Assembly (NCBI GenBank): GCA_036676195.1
Contig: JAKFDK010000092.1
Span: 1 to 46,009, forward strand
Source: JAKFDK01 sp036676195
GTDB taxonomy: Bacteria; Bacillota; Sulfobacillia; Symbiobacteriales; ZC4RG38
DNA: 46,009 bases
Reading direction: 5' to 3'
Shown: piece by piece, positions 31,354 to 39,657 of the stretch
Position numbering within the stretch: the first letter of the stretch is position 1
How the letters are laid out: every line of letters begins with the position of its first letter
Position numbers and translations under genes: made by a program
Notes under the pieces: generated by a model
The model's database searches: none
Seen by the model: the letters and a program-made list of their open reading frames with translations, nothing else
Told to the model about the DNA's origin: nothing

Positions 31354-32604
31354 GTGATTTTCATGACGCACCTGGAGTGTGCCCGGTGCGGCCAGACCCA
31401 CAGCGCCGACCGGGCGGCCAACCGGTGTACCACCTGCGCCGGTCCGCTGCTGGTCCGGTACGACCTGGCGGCGGCGCAACGCAGTTGGGATCGGGACTCG
31501 CTCCGGGACCGGCCGGCCAGCCTGTGGCGGTACCGGGAGGTGCTGCCGCTGCGGGACGACCGGCACCGGGTCTCCCTGGGCGAGGGCATGACCCCATTGC
31601 TACCTCTGCCCCGCATGGGCGCCATCCTGGGGTTGCACGACCTGTGGCTGAAGGACGAAGGGCTGCTGCCGACCGGCACCTTCAAGGCCAGGGGGGCCGC
31701 CATGGGCATATCCCGCGCCGCCGAACTGGGGCTGCGGGCTGTGGCCATGCCCACCAACGGCAACGCCGGTGCCGCCTGGGCTGCATACGGGGCCCGGGCA
31801 GGTCTGGCGGTGGCCTTATGCATGCCGGTCGATGCGCCGGCGGCGGCGGTATCGGCGGCGGCAGCGGCGGGGGCAAGGGTCTGGCTGGTGCGCGGGCTGA
31901 TCTCTGACGCCGGGGCGATGATCAGCCGGGCGGCGGAGCGGTATGGCTGGTTCGACGCCGCTACCCTGCGGGAACCGTATCGCGTTGAGGGCAAAAAGAC
32001 CATTGGCTATGAAATCGCCGAACAGGGGGACTGGCAGTTGCCCGGCGCCATCCTCTGCCCCACGGGTGGGGGCGTGGGCATTATCGGCGTCTACAAGGCC
32101 CTGCAGGAAATGACGGCGCTCGGGTGGATCCGCCGCCCCTGGCCGCGGCTGGTGGCAGTGCAGCCGGCGGGCTGTGCACCGATTGTCCGGGCCTTTGCCG
32201 CCGGCCGGGCGGAGTCGGAGTTCTGGGCGAATGCCCATACCATTCAGCAGGGCACCCGGGTCCCCAAGGCGGTAGGGGACTTTCTGGTGCTACAGGCGGT
32301 ACGGGCCACCGGCGGCACGGCGGTGGCGGTAACAGACGCAGACGCCCTGGCCGGATGGCAGAGTCTGGCGCAGCAGGAGGGGATCAGCGTGTGTCCGGAG
32401 GGAGCCGCCCTGGTGGCAGCGGCCGGGCAATTGCGGGCTGACGGCTTTCTGGGCCAGGACGAGCGGGTGGTGCTGTTGAACACCGGTAGCGGCAGCAAGT
32501 ACCCGGATTTGCTGCCACTGGCACTGCCGGTGCTGGATGCCGGGGCGGAAATTGGCGCCGCGCCGGCTGGCGGCAGGGAGGAAGCCGGATACGGAGAATG
32601 TTAA
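31354..32604 (+). CDS. Threonine-synthase-like PLP enzyme (fold type II)
   Basis: 416 residues, GTG start with AAGGGGG about nine bases upstream. An N-terminal zinc-ribbon (CARCG and CTTC) precedes the fold-type-II PLP domain: SLGEGMTPLLPLPRMG, the PLP Lys111 in LPTGTFKARGA, MPTNGNAGAAWAAYGARAGL, the phosphate-binding loop CPTGGGVGIIG and C-terminal LNTGSGSKYPD. This is the layout of threonine synthase (O-phosphohomoserine to threonine), but no homoserine-pathway genes are near, so another amino-acid lyase or synthase is possible. It overlaps the next reading frame slightly and may share a transcript with the regulator. Confidence 0.88.
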   Translation: MIFMTHLECARCGQTHSADRAANRCTTCAGPLLVRYDLAAAQRSWDRDSLRDRPASLWRYREVLPLRDDRHRVSLGEGMTPLLPLPRMGAILGLHDLWLKDEGLLPTGTFKARGAAMGISRAAELGLRAVAMPTNGNAGAAWAAYGARAGLAVALCMPVDAPAAAVSAAAAAGARVWLVRGLISDAGAMISRAAERYGWFDAATLREPYRVEGKKTIGYEIAEQGDWQLPGAILCPTGGGVGIIGVYKALQEMTALGWIRRPWPRLVAVQPAGCAPIVRAFAAGRAESEFWANAHTIQQGTRVPKAVGDFLVLQAVRATGGTAVAVTDADALAGWQSLAQQEGISVCPEGAALVAAAGQLRADGFLGQDERVVLLNTGSGSKYPDLLPLALPVLDAGAEIGAAPAGGREEAGYGEC

Positions 32605-32651
32605 TCATCAGTGATGAGCGACAATCAATTGTGGGCGAGGGTGTGGCAGGC

Positions 32652-33422
32652 ATGGCAGACGAATTACTCCACGGTGAGGACGACCGCACCTGGGCGGTTC
32701 TGGACATTCTGGCCCGGCTTGGGAAGTCGGTGGGCTCGCGGACGATCTGCGAGGAGCTCAGTGCGAGTGGACGGCCCACCAGTGAGGCCACCGTGGGCCG
32801 TATCCTGCGCCGGCTGGAGTTCGACGGGGCCCTGAAAAAGTGTGGCCAAAAGGGCCGGGTCCTGACGAGCCAGGGGAATTTACTTCTGGAAACGCTGACT
32901 CGGGCCCGCCGGCAGCGGAGTCAGGGCATGGCCCTGAGTACTCTGCTGAGCGACAGCGGTTACCGCCGGATTGAAGAAGTGACGGAGATGCGCCTGATTG
33001 TGGAAGGCGAGGCAGCGGCCCTGGCGGCGCGACACGGTACCGCCGAGCAGTTGCAGGCCCTGGGCGAAATCCTCGTCCGCAGCCGGGCCAGGGTGATGAG
33101 CGGCCATTACAGCACCGAGGAAGATAACCTGTTTCACAACACCATCGCCGAGGCGACCGGGAACAGCGTACTGGCCTCTGTTGTCCGGTTCCTGCGCGAG
33201 TCTGAAGGGATTGTGGCCCTGCTAATGCAGGTGCGCTACACCCTGGGGCTCAAGCCGCTGCAGGACCACGAAACGATTTACGCGGCCATCTGCTCCCGCT
33301 CCCCCGATTCAGCCCGGGCCGCCATGCGCAGCCATGTGCAGAATATGCTCAACGACGTGCGCCGTTATGTAATCGTGCAGCGGCAGAGTGCGGAAGAGGG
33401 CACCCCGGCGGCGCGGGCTTAG
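32652..33422 (+). CDS. FCD-domain transcriptional regulator with NrpR-like winged helix
   Basis: 256 residues from ATG at 32652 (GAGGGTG eight bases upstream); a longer frame starts at 32598 within the end of the preceding gene but its ribosome site touches the ATG. The N-terminal winged helix (WAVLDILARLGKSVGSRTIC, EATVGRILRRLEFDGALKK) looks like the RNase-R/NrpR-type domain, not the GntR helix-turn-helix. The C-terminal half is a FadR-type FCD ligand domain: EMRLIVEGEAAALAARHGTA, DNLFHNTIAEATGN and an HxxxNxL-type end (RSHVQNMLNDVRRY). It probably senses an acid or amino acid and controls the flanking PLP-enzyme and dehydrogenase genes. Confidence 0.82.
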   Translation: MADELLHGEDDRTWAVLDILARLGKSVGSRTICEELSASGRPTSEATVGRILRRLEFDGALKKCGQKGRVLTSQGNLLLETLTRARRQRSQGMALSTLLSDSGYRRIEEVTEMRLIVEGEAAALAARHGTAEQLQALGEILVRSRARVMSGHYSTEEDNLFHNTIAEATGNSVLASVVRFLRESEGIVALLMQVRYTLGLKPLQDHETIYAAICSRSPDSARAAMRSHVQNMLNDVRRYVIVQRQSAEEGTPAARA

Positions 33423-33540
33423 ACCGGGCGGTTCACCGGAGCTGACCGGTCAGGTGCTGTACCGCCAGGCTGGTCACGGCCACGGTGAGCCAGAGCAAAC
33501 GACCAAACAGCCTGGGCCGGAGACCGGTGCGCACGGAGAA

Positions 33541-33579
33541 CCCCGCCGCACCTGACCGTTTCGGTCAGAGTGGGCGGGG
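33541..33579 (+). other. Large hairpin between the FCD regulator and the dehydrogenase gene
   Basis: CCCCGCC-g-CAC-CTGACC and GGTCAG-a-GTG-GGCGGGG pair over about 16 bp with small bulges. No T-tract follows. It may end the regulator transcript or act as a leader structure for the dehydrogenase, whose start is about 100 bp downstream. I see no gene in the rest of 33423-33681. Confidence 0.45.
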
Positions 33580-33681
33580 TGATTGGATCCGGCAGGACGG
33601 TGCTGTCCGTATAGCGAACTTTGGTACGCATTCAAACCAGGCAGATCGGGACGGACCGGGTCCCGGAAGGAGGCAATTCTT

Positions 33682-34749
33682 TTGGAGATTTTTGACGCCA
33701 TGGCCCGTGCCGGGCACGAGCAACTGGTCTTTTGCTATGACCGTAACACTGGGTTGCGGGCCATTCTTGCTATTCACGATACGGCGGCCGGGCCGGCGCG
33801 TGGCGGCACTCGCTTTATGACCTACAGCAGCGATGCCGAGGCCATTACCGATGCCCTGCGCCTGAGCGAAGCCATGAGCTACAAGTTTGCCATCGCCGGT
33901 CTGGACTATGGCGGCGGCAAGGCGGTGGTGCTGAAGGATCGCCTGCAGACCCAGGACCAGCGGCTGGCCTTCCGGGCGCTCGGGCGGTTTATTCAGACCC
34001 TGGGCGGCCGGTTCGGTACCGGCCCCGATATTGGTACCGGCCCTCAGCAGATGCAGTGGATCCGGGAGGAGACGCCGCATGTCTGGGCCCTGCCGGGCGG
34101 CCCCGATTCCAACCGGGTGGTGGCCTACGGTACCTACCTGGCCATTGGTGCCTGCCTGCGCGAGATTTTTGGCAGTACGGCAGCGGCGGGGCGGACGGTG
34201 GCCATCCAGGGGCTGGGCGGTATCGGCCTGCACCTGGTGAAATTCCTGCGGGAAGAAGGAGCCCGGGTGGTGGCTACCGATGTGTCGGCCGAGCGCTGCC
34301 AGTTGGGCGAGGCCGCCGGGGCCGAGATCGTCGCGTCGGAAGCGATTTACGATGTGGAGTGCGACGTGTTCTCGCCCAACGCTGTCGGGGCGGTGCTGAA
34401 CGCCGGCACAGTGCCGCTCCTGCGCTGCCGGGCGGTCGCCGGGGCGGCCAACAATCAGTTGGCCACCACCGCCGACGGCCTTGCCCTGCATGCCCGCGGC
34501 ATCCTGTTCGCCCCCGATTACGTGGTCAGTTCCGCCTCGCCTTACGCCATTACCGGCTCCAACGAGTTCGGGTGGAGCATGGAGGAGACCATGGCCCGCT
34601 GCAGCAACATTTCCCAGACACTGGAACTGGTCTTTCACCGGGTGCGTACCTACGGCCGCCCGCCGGAAGAAGTGGCCGAGGAGATCGCCCGGGAACGGAT
34701 ACGCACCCTGGGCGCCCTGCGCCAGCTTACCCTGGGCACGGAGCGCTGA
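33682..34749 (+). CDS. Leucine/valine/phenylalanine dehydrogenase family protein
   Basis: 355 residues from TTG at 33682 (GGAGG eight bases upstream); an open frame to 33583 has no site. The enzyme family interconverts branched-chain or aromatic L-amino acids and 2-oxo acids with NAD. Lys68 in MSYKFAIAGL and Lys80 in YGGGKAVVL fall exactly at the substrate-binding and catalytic Lys of leucine dehydrogenase. GPARGGTR, GPDIGTGP, the NAD motif GLGGIG (177-182) and AGAANNQLA are also present. It follows the FCD regulator and PLP enzyme, giving an amino-acid-metabolism cluster. In spore-formers this family can supply branched-chain acyl precursors or take part in germination. Confidence 0.92.
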   Translation: MEIFDAMARAGHEQLVFCYDRNTGLRAILAIHDTAAGPARGGTRFMTYSSDAEAITDALRLSEAMSYKFAIAGLDYGGGKAVVLKDRLQTQDQRLAFRALGRFIQTLGGRFGTGPDIGTGPQQMQWIREETPHVWALPGGPDSNRVVAYGTYLAIGACLREIFGSTAAAGRTVAIQGLGGIGLHLVKFLREEGARVVATDVSAERCQLGEAAGAEIVASEAIYDVECDVFSPNAVGAVLNAGTVPLLRCRAVAGAANNQLATTADGLALHARGILFAPDYVVSSASPYAITGSNEFGWSMEETMARCSNISQTLELVFHRVRTYGRPPEEVAEEIARERIRTLGALRQLTLGTER

Positions 34750-34755
34750 GCAGCC

Positions 34756-35982
34756 CTAGGAACCGGTTGGTTCGCTCAGGCCCCGCTTGGGGGCGAAAAC
34801 GGCCTTGAGCAGCGGCGGCGTGGCCAGGGTGGTGATCAGGGCAACCAGGACCATACCGGTAAAGATCTCCTGAGTAATGATCTGGCGGTCCAGCCCGATG
34901 CCGGCTACAATCAGGCCGACCTCGCCGCGGGCCACCATGCCGGCGCCGACCCCCAGCGGACTGCGCCCCTTCATGCCGGCCAGACGGGCGCCCAGCCCAC
35001 AACCCAGCAGCTTGGTGATAATGGCCACCAGGGTCAGTACGCTCACGAAAATCCAGAACTGGGTGGTCAGCCCGGTCAGGTTGGCGGCCAGGCCGACGCT
35101 GACGAAAAAGAAGGGCGTGAAGGCCGCAAAGGCTGTGACTTCAACTTCGTGATAGAGGTGCTTTTTCAGCGGCGAGGCGCTGAGCGCCAGGCCACAGACA
35201 TAGGCGCCGACAATACCGGCCAGCCCGAAGGTCTCAGCCAGGAAGGCAAAAGCCAGGGCAGCGGCGATGCCAAAGGCGATCAGCGGCGCCCCTACCTTGA
35301 AACGGTTCGCCCAGCGCAGCACAGGCGGGAGGACCTTGACGCCCAGCAGGGCAGCCAGGGCAAAGAACAGGGGCACTTTCACCAGCAGGGCCAGCACCGG
35401 CCCCAGGCCCCCGGAGCCGTCGCCGCCGCCGGCCAGACCGAGAACGGCCGACAGTACCACCAGGCCCAGCACGTCGTCGATGACGGCGGCGCCCAGAATG
35501 GTAACGCCTTCACGGCTGTTCAGGCGCCCGAGTTCACGCAGGGTCTGCACCGAAATGGAGACTGATGTCGCCACCAGCAGTACGCCGATAAACACAGCGG
35601 TCACGCCGGTAAACCCCCACAGGTTGGAAACCATCCAGCCGCCAACAAAGGGGATCACAACGCCGGTCACCGCCACCAGTGCCGCCGCGACGCCTGATTT
35701 GCGCAGGTCGGTCAGGTTAGTTTCCAGGCCGGCCAGGAACATGAGCAGAATCACACCGACCTCGGACATTTCCTTAATAAACGGGGTCGGGGTCAGCCAG
35801 CCCAGCATCGCCGGACCCAGGAACAGGCCGACCAGCAGTTTGCCAAAGACCGAGGGCTGCCCCAGCTTCTGGCTGAAGTGCCCTGCCATCTTCACAGCCA
35901 CCAGCACCAGGGCAAACTGGGCCAGAAAGGCGAAATGGTGAAGATGCTCCGCTTCGGGCAACAGTTCGGCAAGAAATGACAC
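34756..35982 (-). CDS. CPA2-family Na+/H+ (or K+/H+) antiporter
   Basis: 408 residues, about 12-13 membrane helices, GTG start six bases after GGAGGGG. Typical CPA2 motifs are FGKLLVGLFLGPAMLGWL, GVILLMFLAGLETNLTDLRK, TSVSISVQTLRELGRL, the double Asp in GAAVIDDVLGLVVLS and GMVARGEVGLIVAGIGLD. No C-terminal RCK/TrkA domain is attached, so it is the GerN/NapA-like short type. It is convergent with the dehydrogenase (stops six bases apart) and lies behind a hairpin-rich leader that may regulate it. Confidence 0.93.
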   Translation of the reverse strand: MSFLAELLPEAEHLHHFAFLAQFALVLVAVKMAGHFSQKLGQPSVFGKLLVGLFLGPAMLGWLTPTPFIKEMSEVGVILLMFLAGLETNLTDLRKSGVAAALVAVTGVVIPFVGGWMVSNLWGFTGVTAVFIGVLLVATSVSISVQTLRELGRLNSREGVTILGAAVIDDVLGLVVLSAVLGLAGGGDGSGGLGPVLALLVKVPLFFALAALLGVKVLPPVLRWANRFKVGAPLIAFGIAAALAFAFLAETFGLAGIVGAYVCGLALSASPLKKHLYHEVEVTAFAAFTPFFFVSVGLAANLTGLTTQFWIFVSVLTLVAIITKLLGCGLGARLAGMKGRSPLGVGAGMVARGEVGLIVAGIGLDRQIITQEIFTGMVLVALITTLATPPLLKAVFAPKRGLSEPTGS

Positions 35983-36028
35983 GAAATCCCCTCCACTGTA
36001 TATGTTGCGCTGCAGACAAAATAGAAAA

Positions 36029-36170
36029 CCTGCAGCACCCCGCCCGGCGGGGATGCTGCAGGTTTCGCGCGCCTACAAGACGGATTGAACGCTCCTCAGA
36101 CGGCCGGCGTTCAATCGACCCGACGTCACCGTCGGGTGCGATTCCTGATTACTGGTCGCGCCATTCAAGA
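36029..36170 (-). promoter_or_regulatory. Structured 5' leader/attenuator candidate before the antiporter gene
   Basis: Reading leftward, three stems follow one another: ACCCGAC/GTCGGGT (36137-36118), a perfect 10-bp GATTGAACGC/GCGTTCAATC (36116-36083), and CCTGCAGCA/TGCTGCAGG with an inner CCCCG/CGGGG (36062-36029). The last is followed by TTTTCTATTTTG, a full intrinsic terminator located only about 40 bases before the antiporter GTG. It could end the upstream lipoprotein transcript, act as a regulated attenuator of the antiporter, or both. I could not match it to a known riboswitch. Confidence 0.5.
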
Positions 36171-36227
36171 CGCGTATATGTCTAGCATACCTGATCTACC
36201 CGGCTGATGCCAGTCTGATTCGCATCA

Positions 36228-38162
36228 CTAGATGCCCCACCTGGTGCGGTGAGCGGCGCCCGGCCAGCGAATCAGGAGCGCCTTCCCATCCTGGCTCCAG
36301 CCCAGGGCCAGACCCACGCCAAGTGCGGCGCTCTGGCCGGTACGCAGGTTGTAGGCGGTGATCTCGGTCCACTCATCGGGCTGAAAGAGCAGCCACTGCC
36401 CGTTCGGGCTAAAGAAGGGCAGGCGCCGGACACCCTCAATACGGCGTTCGACCTGGCCGCTGACGGCATTGAGCAGCAACGGCCCGACCAGGATCTTGCT
36501 GCCGTCGGGCGACCAGGCCACCGGGTCGAAGCTGCCCCGGCTGCCGGGGAGTTCGCCGGCAACGGTGCGCAGGGCGCCGGCAGCCAAATCAGCCACCATC
36601 AGGGCCGTGCCACCGCCGGCGGGCTGGGTGAGGGCAAGCCGGGAGCTGTCCGGGCTCCAGGCCGGGCCGTAAAGGGTGATTCCATCCTTGCCGGGGCGCC
36701 ACATCCGGGCGTCTCCGGCGAGGGTCTGGCGCGTCCTGCCGTCGATGCTCAGAATCAGAAAGCGTACACCCACGTATGAGTCCGGGGTGTATTCACCGGT
36801 CTGCACCAGTACGGCCAGCCACTCGCCGTTGGGAGAGAGGTAGAAGGAGTCGTAGGGCGGAAGGTCTGGGAGCACCGTGCGCTGCGGGTCGGCCGCGGTC
36901 TGGCGGGTGATCACCAGGGTGGTTTCCCCCTCCCGCCTGATCGCGATCAGCTCACCGGAGGGCAGCCAGTATCCGGTCGTGTCCTCCGGTTTGACCGCCT
37001 GGCTCTGGCCGGTGGTGAGATCGATGAGCGAGTGCTGCCAGGTTGGCGATTCATGGCCGCCCCGGACCTGCTGCGAGGTGACCCGCAGCAGTTTACCGTC
37101 GGGCGAAAGATCGGCCCAGCGGGGCTCAGGCGTCAGGTCGGCGATGCGGCCGGCCTGGCCGGAGGCCGGGTCGACGGCAAACACCTGCGGCGGGGTGCCG
37201 GTGTAAAGGCTGGGTATGCCGCCGGTAAGGTAAAGGCCATGGCGTTCCTGGGCGCCATGCAGGTTCAACTGCATCAGCGGCTGGGGTTGATCAGCGGTGA
37301 GTTCCAGGGTGCGGGCGTCGATCCACTTCAGGCTGGTGATCCAGTCGCCCTGGCTGCGGCCTTCCTTGTCGTGCGGGCCCTTCAGGGCGCGCTCCACTGT
37401 TTCGGGCAGCATGTCGTGGGTGAAGGTAAGGCGCAGCACCAGCGGGGTATCCGCCGGCACCTGGGTTCCGACCGGGCGCCATTCGTCTCCGGCCCGGTAG
37501 GCCACGGTGGCCTGTGGCGGGGCCTGGCGGCAGAAGGTGACCGAAATGTCGCCGCTGCTGCCGTCGCCAGTCAGCACGTCCTTCAGGGTGAGTCGGAAGG
37601 ATTCGCCCGGCCGGCCGGCCGGGATGCGAAGGTCGAAGCGGCCCTCCTGGCCGGTGGCAGTCTGGTTCTGCGCCAACGGCTGCACGCCTTCCAGTTTGAA
37701 ATGGGTCTCGTGCCAGCCTTCAGGCGGGGCGGGCATGAGCAGGCCGCGCAGCCAGAATTCGCCGGTGTCAACGGTGGCGGTGCCGCCCTTGCGCATGTAA
37801 ATGGTACCGAGCATACTGCCGCCGCCTTCCCAGACATCCGTCTGGTCCACGGAGAGGAAGCCGAGCCAGGGGCGTTCCGGCGTCCCGCCCGGCTGCGGCG
37901 GCTTCAGGGTGATGCCGCTGCCATAGGGGCCCGAGGGCAGGTCGGCGGCGGTGGCGCCGGGGGTGCAGGGGCCCGCCGGCAGCGGCGCCGCCACCGGAGT
38001 ATCGCCGGCCGGGGGCGGGGCGGGCGTGGGGGCAGGCTCGGGGGCAGGCGCCGGCGCCGTAACGGTTTCAGTCGGTGGCGGTGGCGGCGGGGCAGAGGTG
38101 CAGCCGGCCAGGGCAGCGCCAAGGAGCAGCTGCATGAGAATAACCGAAAGCTTTCGTCGCAT
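36228..38162 (-). CDS. Secreted lipoprotein with Ig-like and beta-propeller regions
   Basis: 644 residues from ATG at 38162 (GAGGTG nine bases upstream). Signal peptide with lipobox LAGC (Cys21), then a Pro/Ala-rich linker (about 22-65). Residues about 90-310 resemble Ig-like folds (LRLTFTHDMLPETVERALKG is typical of a Big_5-type domain). The C-terminal half has repeated TolB/WD40-like blades: WADLSPDGKLLRV, YLSPNGEWLAVL, PAWSPDSSRLALT, VAWSPDGSKILVG, FFSPNGQWLLF. It is a cell-surface protein, probably binding envelope components or another protein; no catalytic motif is seen. Its transcript probably ends at the hairpin at 36029-36062. Confidence 0.85.
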   Translation of the reverse strand: MRRKLSVILMQLLLGAALAGCTSAPPPPPPTETVTAPAPAPEPAPTPAPPPAGDTPVAAPLPAGPCTPGATAADLPSGPYGSGITLKPPQPGGTPERPWLGFLSVDQTDVWEGGGSMLGTIYMRKGGTATVDTGEFWLRGLLMPAPPEGWHETHFKLEGVQPLAQNQTATGQEGRFDLRIPAGRPGESFRLTLKDVLTGDGSSGDISVTFCRQAPPQATVAYRAGDEWRPVGTQVPADTPLVLRLTFTHDMLPETVERALKGPHDKEGRSQGDWITSLKWIDARTLELTADQPQPLMQLNLHGAQERHGLYLTGGIPSLYTGTPPQVFAVDPASGQAGRIADLTPEPRWADLSPDGKLLRVTSQQVRGGHESPTWQHSLIDLTTGQSQAVKPEDTTGYWLPSGELIAIRREGETTLVITRQTAADPQRTVLPDLPPYDSFYLSPNGEWLAVLVQTGEYTPDSYVGVRFLILSIDGRTRQTLAGDARMWRPGKDGITLYGPAWSPDSSRLALTQPAGGGTALMVADLAAGALRTVAGELPGSRGSFDPVAWSPDGSKILVGPLLLNAVSGQVERRIEGVRRLPFFSPNGQWLLFQPDEWTEITAYNLRTGQSAALGVGLALGWSQDGKALLIRWPGAAHRTRWGI

Positions 38163-38300
38163 GTAGGGGGTCACCTCATCCAGATACGTTCCTGTCTGCA
38201 TAGACGTCGCCGAGGGGCTTTGTGTTTCAGGTGAACCCGAACTGCGGGCATGCGAGCGAACGGGCGGACTGGCCATAGAATGGCCTGGGGGTGCAGACAG

Positions 38301-39635
38301 GTGGAGGTTAGCCTGCTCCGTTTTCCCAAGCTGTTACCAGGCACGGCGATGTTTCCCGAGGGAGGACTGGACCGGGGAATCGTTCCCCTGCGGCTGGGCA
38401 GCAACGTGGTAGAGGTCCGGACAGCGGCCGGTGCACCCGCCGGCCAGATCGGCCTGGCACTGGATGTATGGGAACGGCTGGCGGTGCCGTACCCCGGAAT
38501 CCGCCTGCAGATGCGGACCAGCGCCACCGGGGAGGTTGAGTTGGGTCCGGTGGTGGCCGTGTTGCTGCCCGGGCAGAACAACATGTCGCCCACCCGGGCG
38601 GCCGACCGCCTGCGGAAATACGCCGGCCACCTGACCAGCCGGCCAGGGCTGTTCATGCTGGGTTTTGATGAGGCTTTCGACTGGGGCCGGGGCATCCTGG
38701 AGGGGCACGTGCTGGATAACCGTCCGGGGCAGGAGGGTGCCGTGCTGGCGGCCCGCTGCCCGCTGCCCGCCGCGGTGGCCCTGACCTGGTCGATCCGGCG
38801 GGACGTGATCACACAGCTACGCCAAGTCACCGGCGAGCGTACCTTCAACTGGATTCGCAGCATTGGCAAGTGGCAGTTCCACAAGCTGCTGTCCACCGAC
38901 TCGGAGCTGCGCTCGTATCTACCTGATACCCGGGTGCTGCGCGGTCCGGCCGATATTGCCGTGATGCTGACACGGTACGAGACCGTTTTCGTCAAGCACA
39001 CCCATGGTATTCAGGGCCGGGGGACTGCCCGCGTCCGCCGGTTGCCCGACGGGTTGGAGGTCAGGCATATGGAAGACAAACAGTTGAAGGAGGTCCAGTT
39101 TCCTGACCTGACCGACCTGGTGCCGTACGTGCGCCAGGTGGCTGGGCCGGGCCGGGCTGTGGTGCAACAGGGCATTCCGGTCACCGGGCGGCTGGGCCGT
39201 GCCCTCGATTTCCGGGTGCTGGTGGTGCGGGACCGGGCCGGAAACTGGTGCTGCCCGGTGGCCACGGCCAATGTGGCACCGGACGACCGGGTGGTGTTTA
39301 CCAACCTGGCCAATGGCGCCACCGACGAAGACCTGCTCACCAGCCTGGAGCAGCACCATGGTATGGCTCCGGACCAGGCCAAACGTTGTGCCGGAGGGAT
39401 GGTTGAACTGTGTCTGACGGCTGCCCGCGCCCTCGAAGGTCCGTATCATCCCCTGGGGATCCTGGGGTTTGATGTAGCCGTGGAGACGGGCAGTGATCGT
39501 TTCTGGCTCCTGGAGGCTAACGCCACGCCCGGGTGGGGCTACCCGCCGGAGATCGAAGTCGGCCTGGCCCACAGCATGGTGGATTATGCCCTGCTGCTGG
39601 CCGGTTACCCGCCAACAACAGACCGCCTGCCCTGA
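38301..39635 (+). CDS. YheC/YheD-family ATP-grasp protein
   Basis: 444 residues from GTG at 38301 (GGGGGTG seven bases upstream). YheC/YheD proteins are spore-coat-associated ATP-grasp enzymes of unknown substrate in Bacillota. Here an N-terminal barrel-like domain (about 1-90) leads into the ATP-grasp: FNWIRSIGKWQFHKLLSTDS, VFVKHTHGIQGRGTARV (nucleotide-binding lysine and Gly-rich loop), VQQGIPVTGRLGRALDFRVL and LGFDVAVE with the metal-binding end LLEANATPGWGYPP. It would join a carboxylate to an amine using ATP. It faces two paralogues on the opposite strand and shares a terminator with them. Confidence 0.88.
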   Translation: MEVSLLRFPKLLPGTAMFPEGGLDRGIVPLRLGSNVVEVRTAAGAPAGQIGLALDVWERLAVPYPGIRLQMRTSATGEVELGPVVAVLLPGQNNMSPTRAADRLRKYAGHLTSRPGLFMLGFDEAFDWGRGILEGHVLDNRPGQEGAVLAARCPLPAAVALTWSIRRDVITQLRQVTGERTFNWIRSIGKWQFHKLLSTDSELRSYLPDTRVLRGPADIAVMLTRYETVFVKHTHGIQGRGTARVRRLPDGLEVRHMEDKQLKEVQFPDLTDLVPYVRQVAGPGRAVVQQGIPVTGRLGRALDFRVLVVRDRAGNWCCPVATANVAPDDRVVFTNLANGATDEDLLTSLEQHHGMAPDQAKRCAGGMVELCLTAARALEGPYHPLGILGFDVAVETGSDRFWLLEANATPGWGYPPEIEVGLAHSMVDYALLLAGYPPTTDRLP

Positions 39636-39650
39636 ACAGGCAGGCGGTCT
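39620..39650. terminator. Shared bidirectional terminator hairpin between convergent ATP-grasp genes
   Basis: AGACCGCCTGCC and GGCAGGCGGTCT form a perfect 12-bp stem with a seven-base loop. The stop codon of the rightward ATP-grasp gene lies in the loop, and the leftward gene ends eight bases further on. No T-tract is present on either side. Confidence 0.6.
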
Positions 39651-39657
39651 GACGGAC

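Noticed and set aside
35983..36200. Fluoride, Mn2+ (yybP-ykoY) or c-di-AMP riboswitch before the antiporter
   Set aside because: The conserved core sequences of these classes are not present; only generic stems and a terminator are visible.
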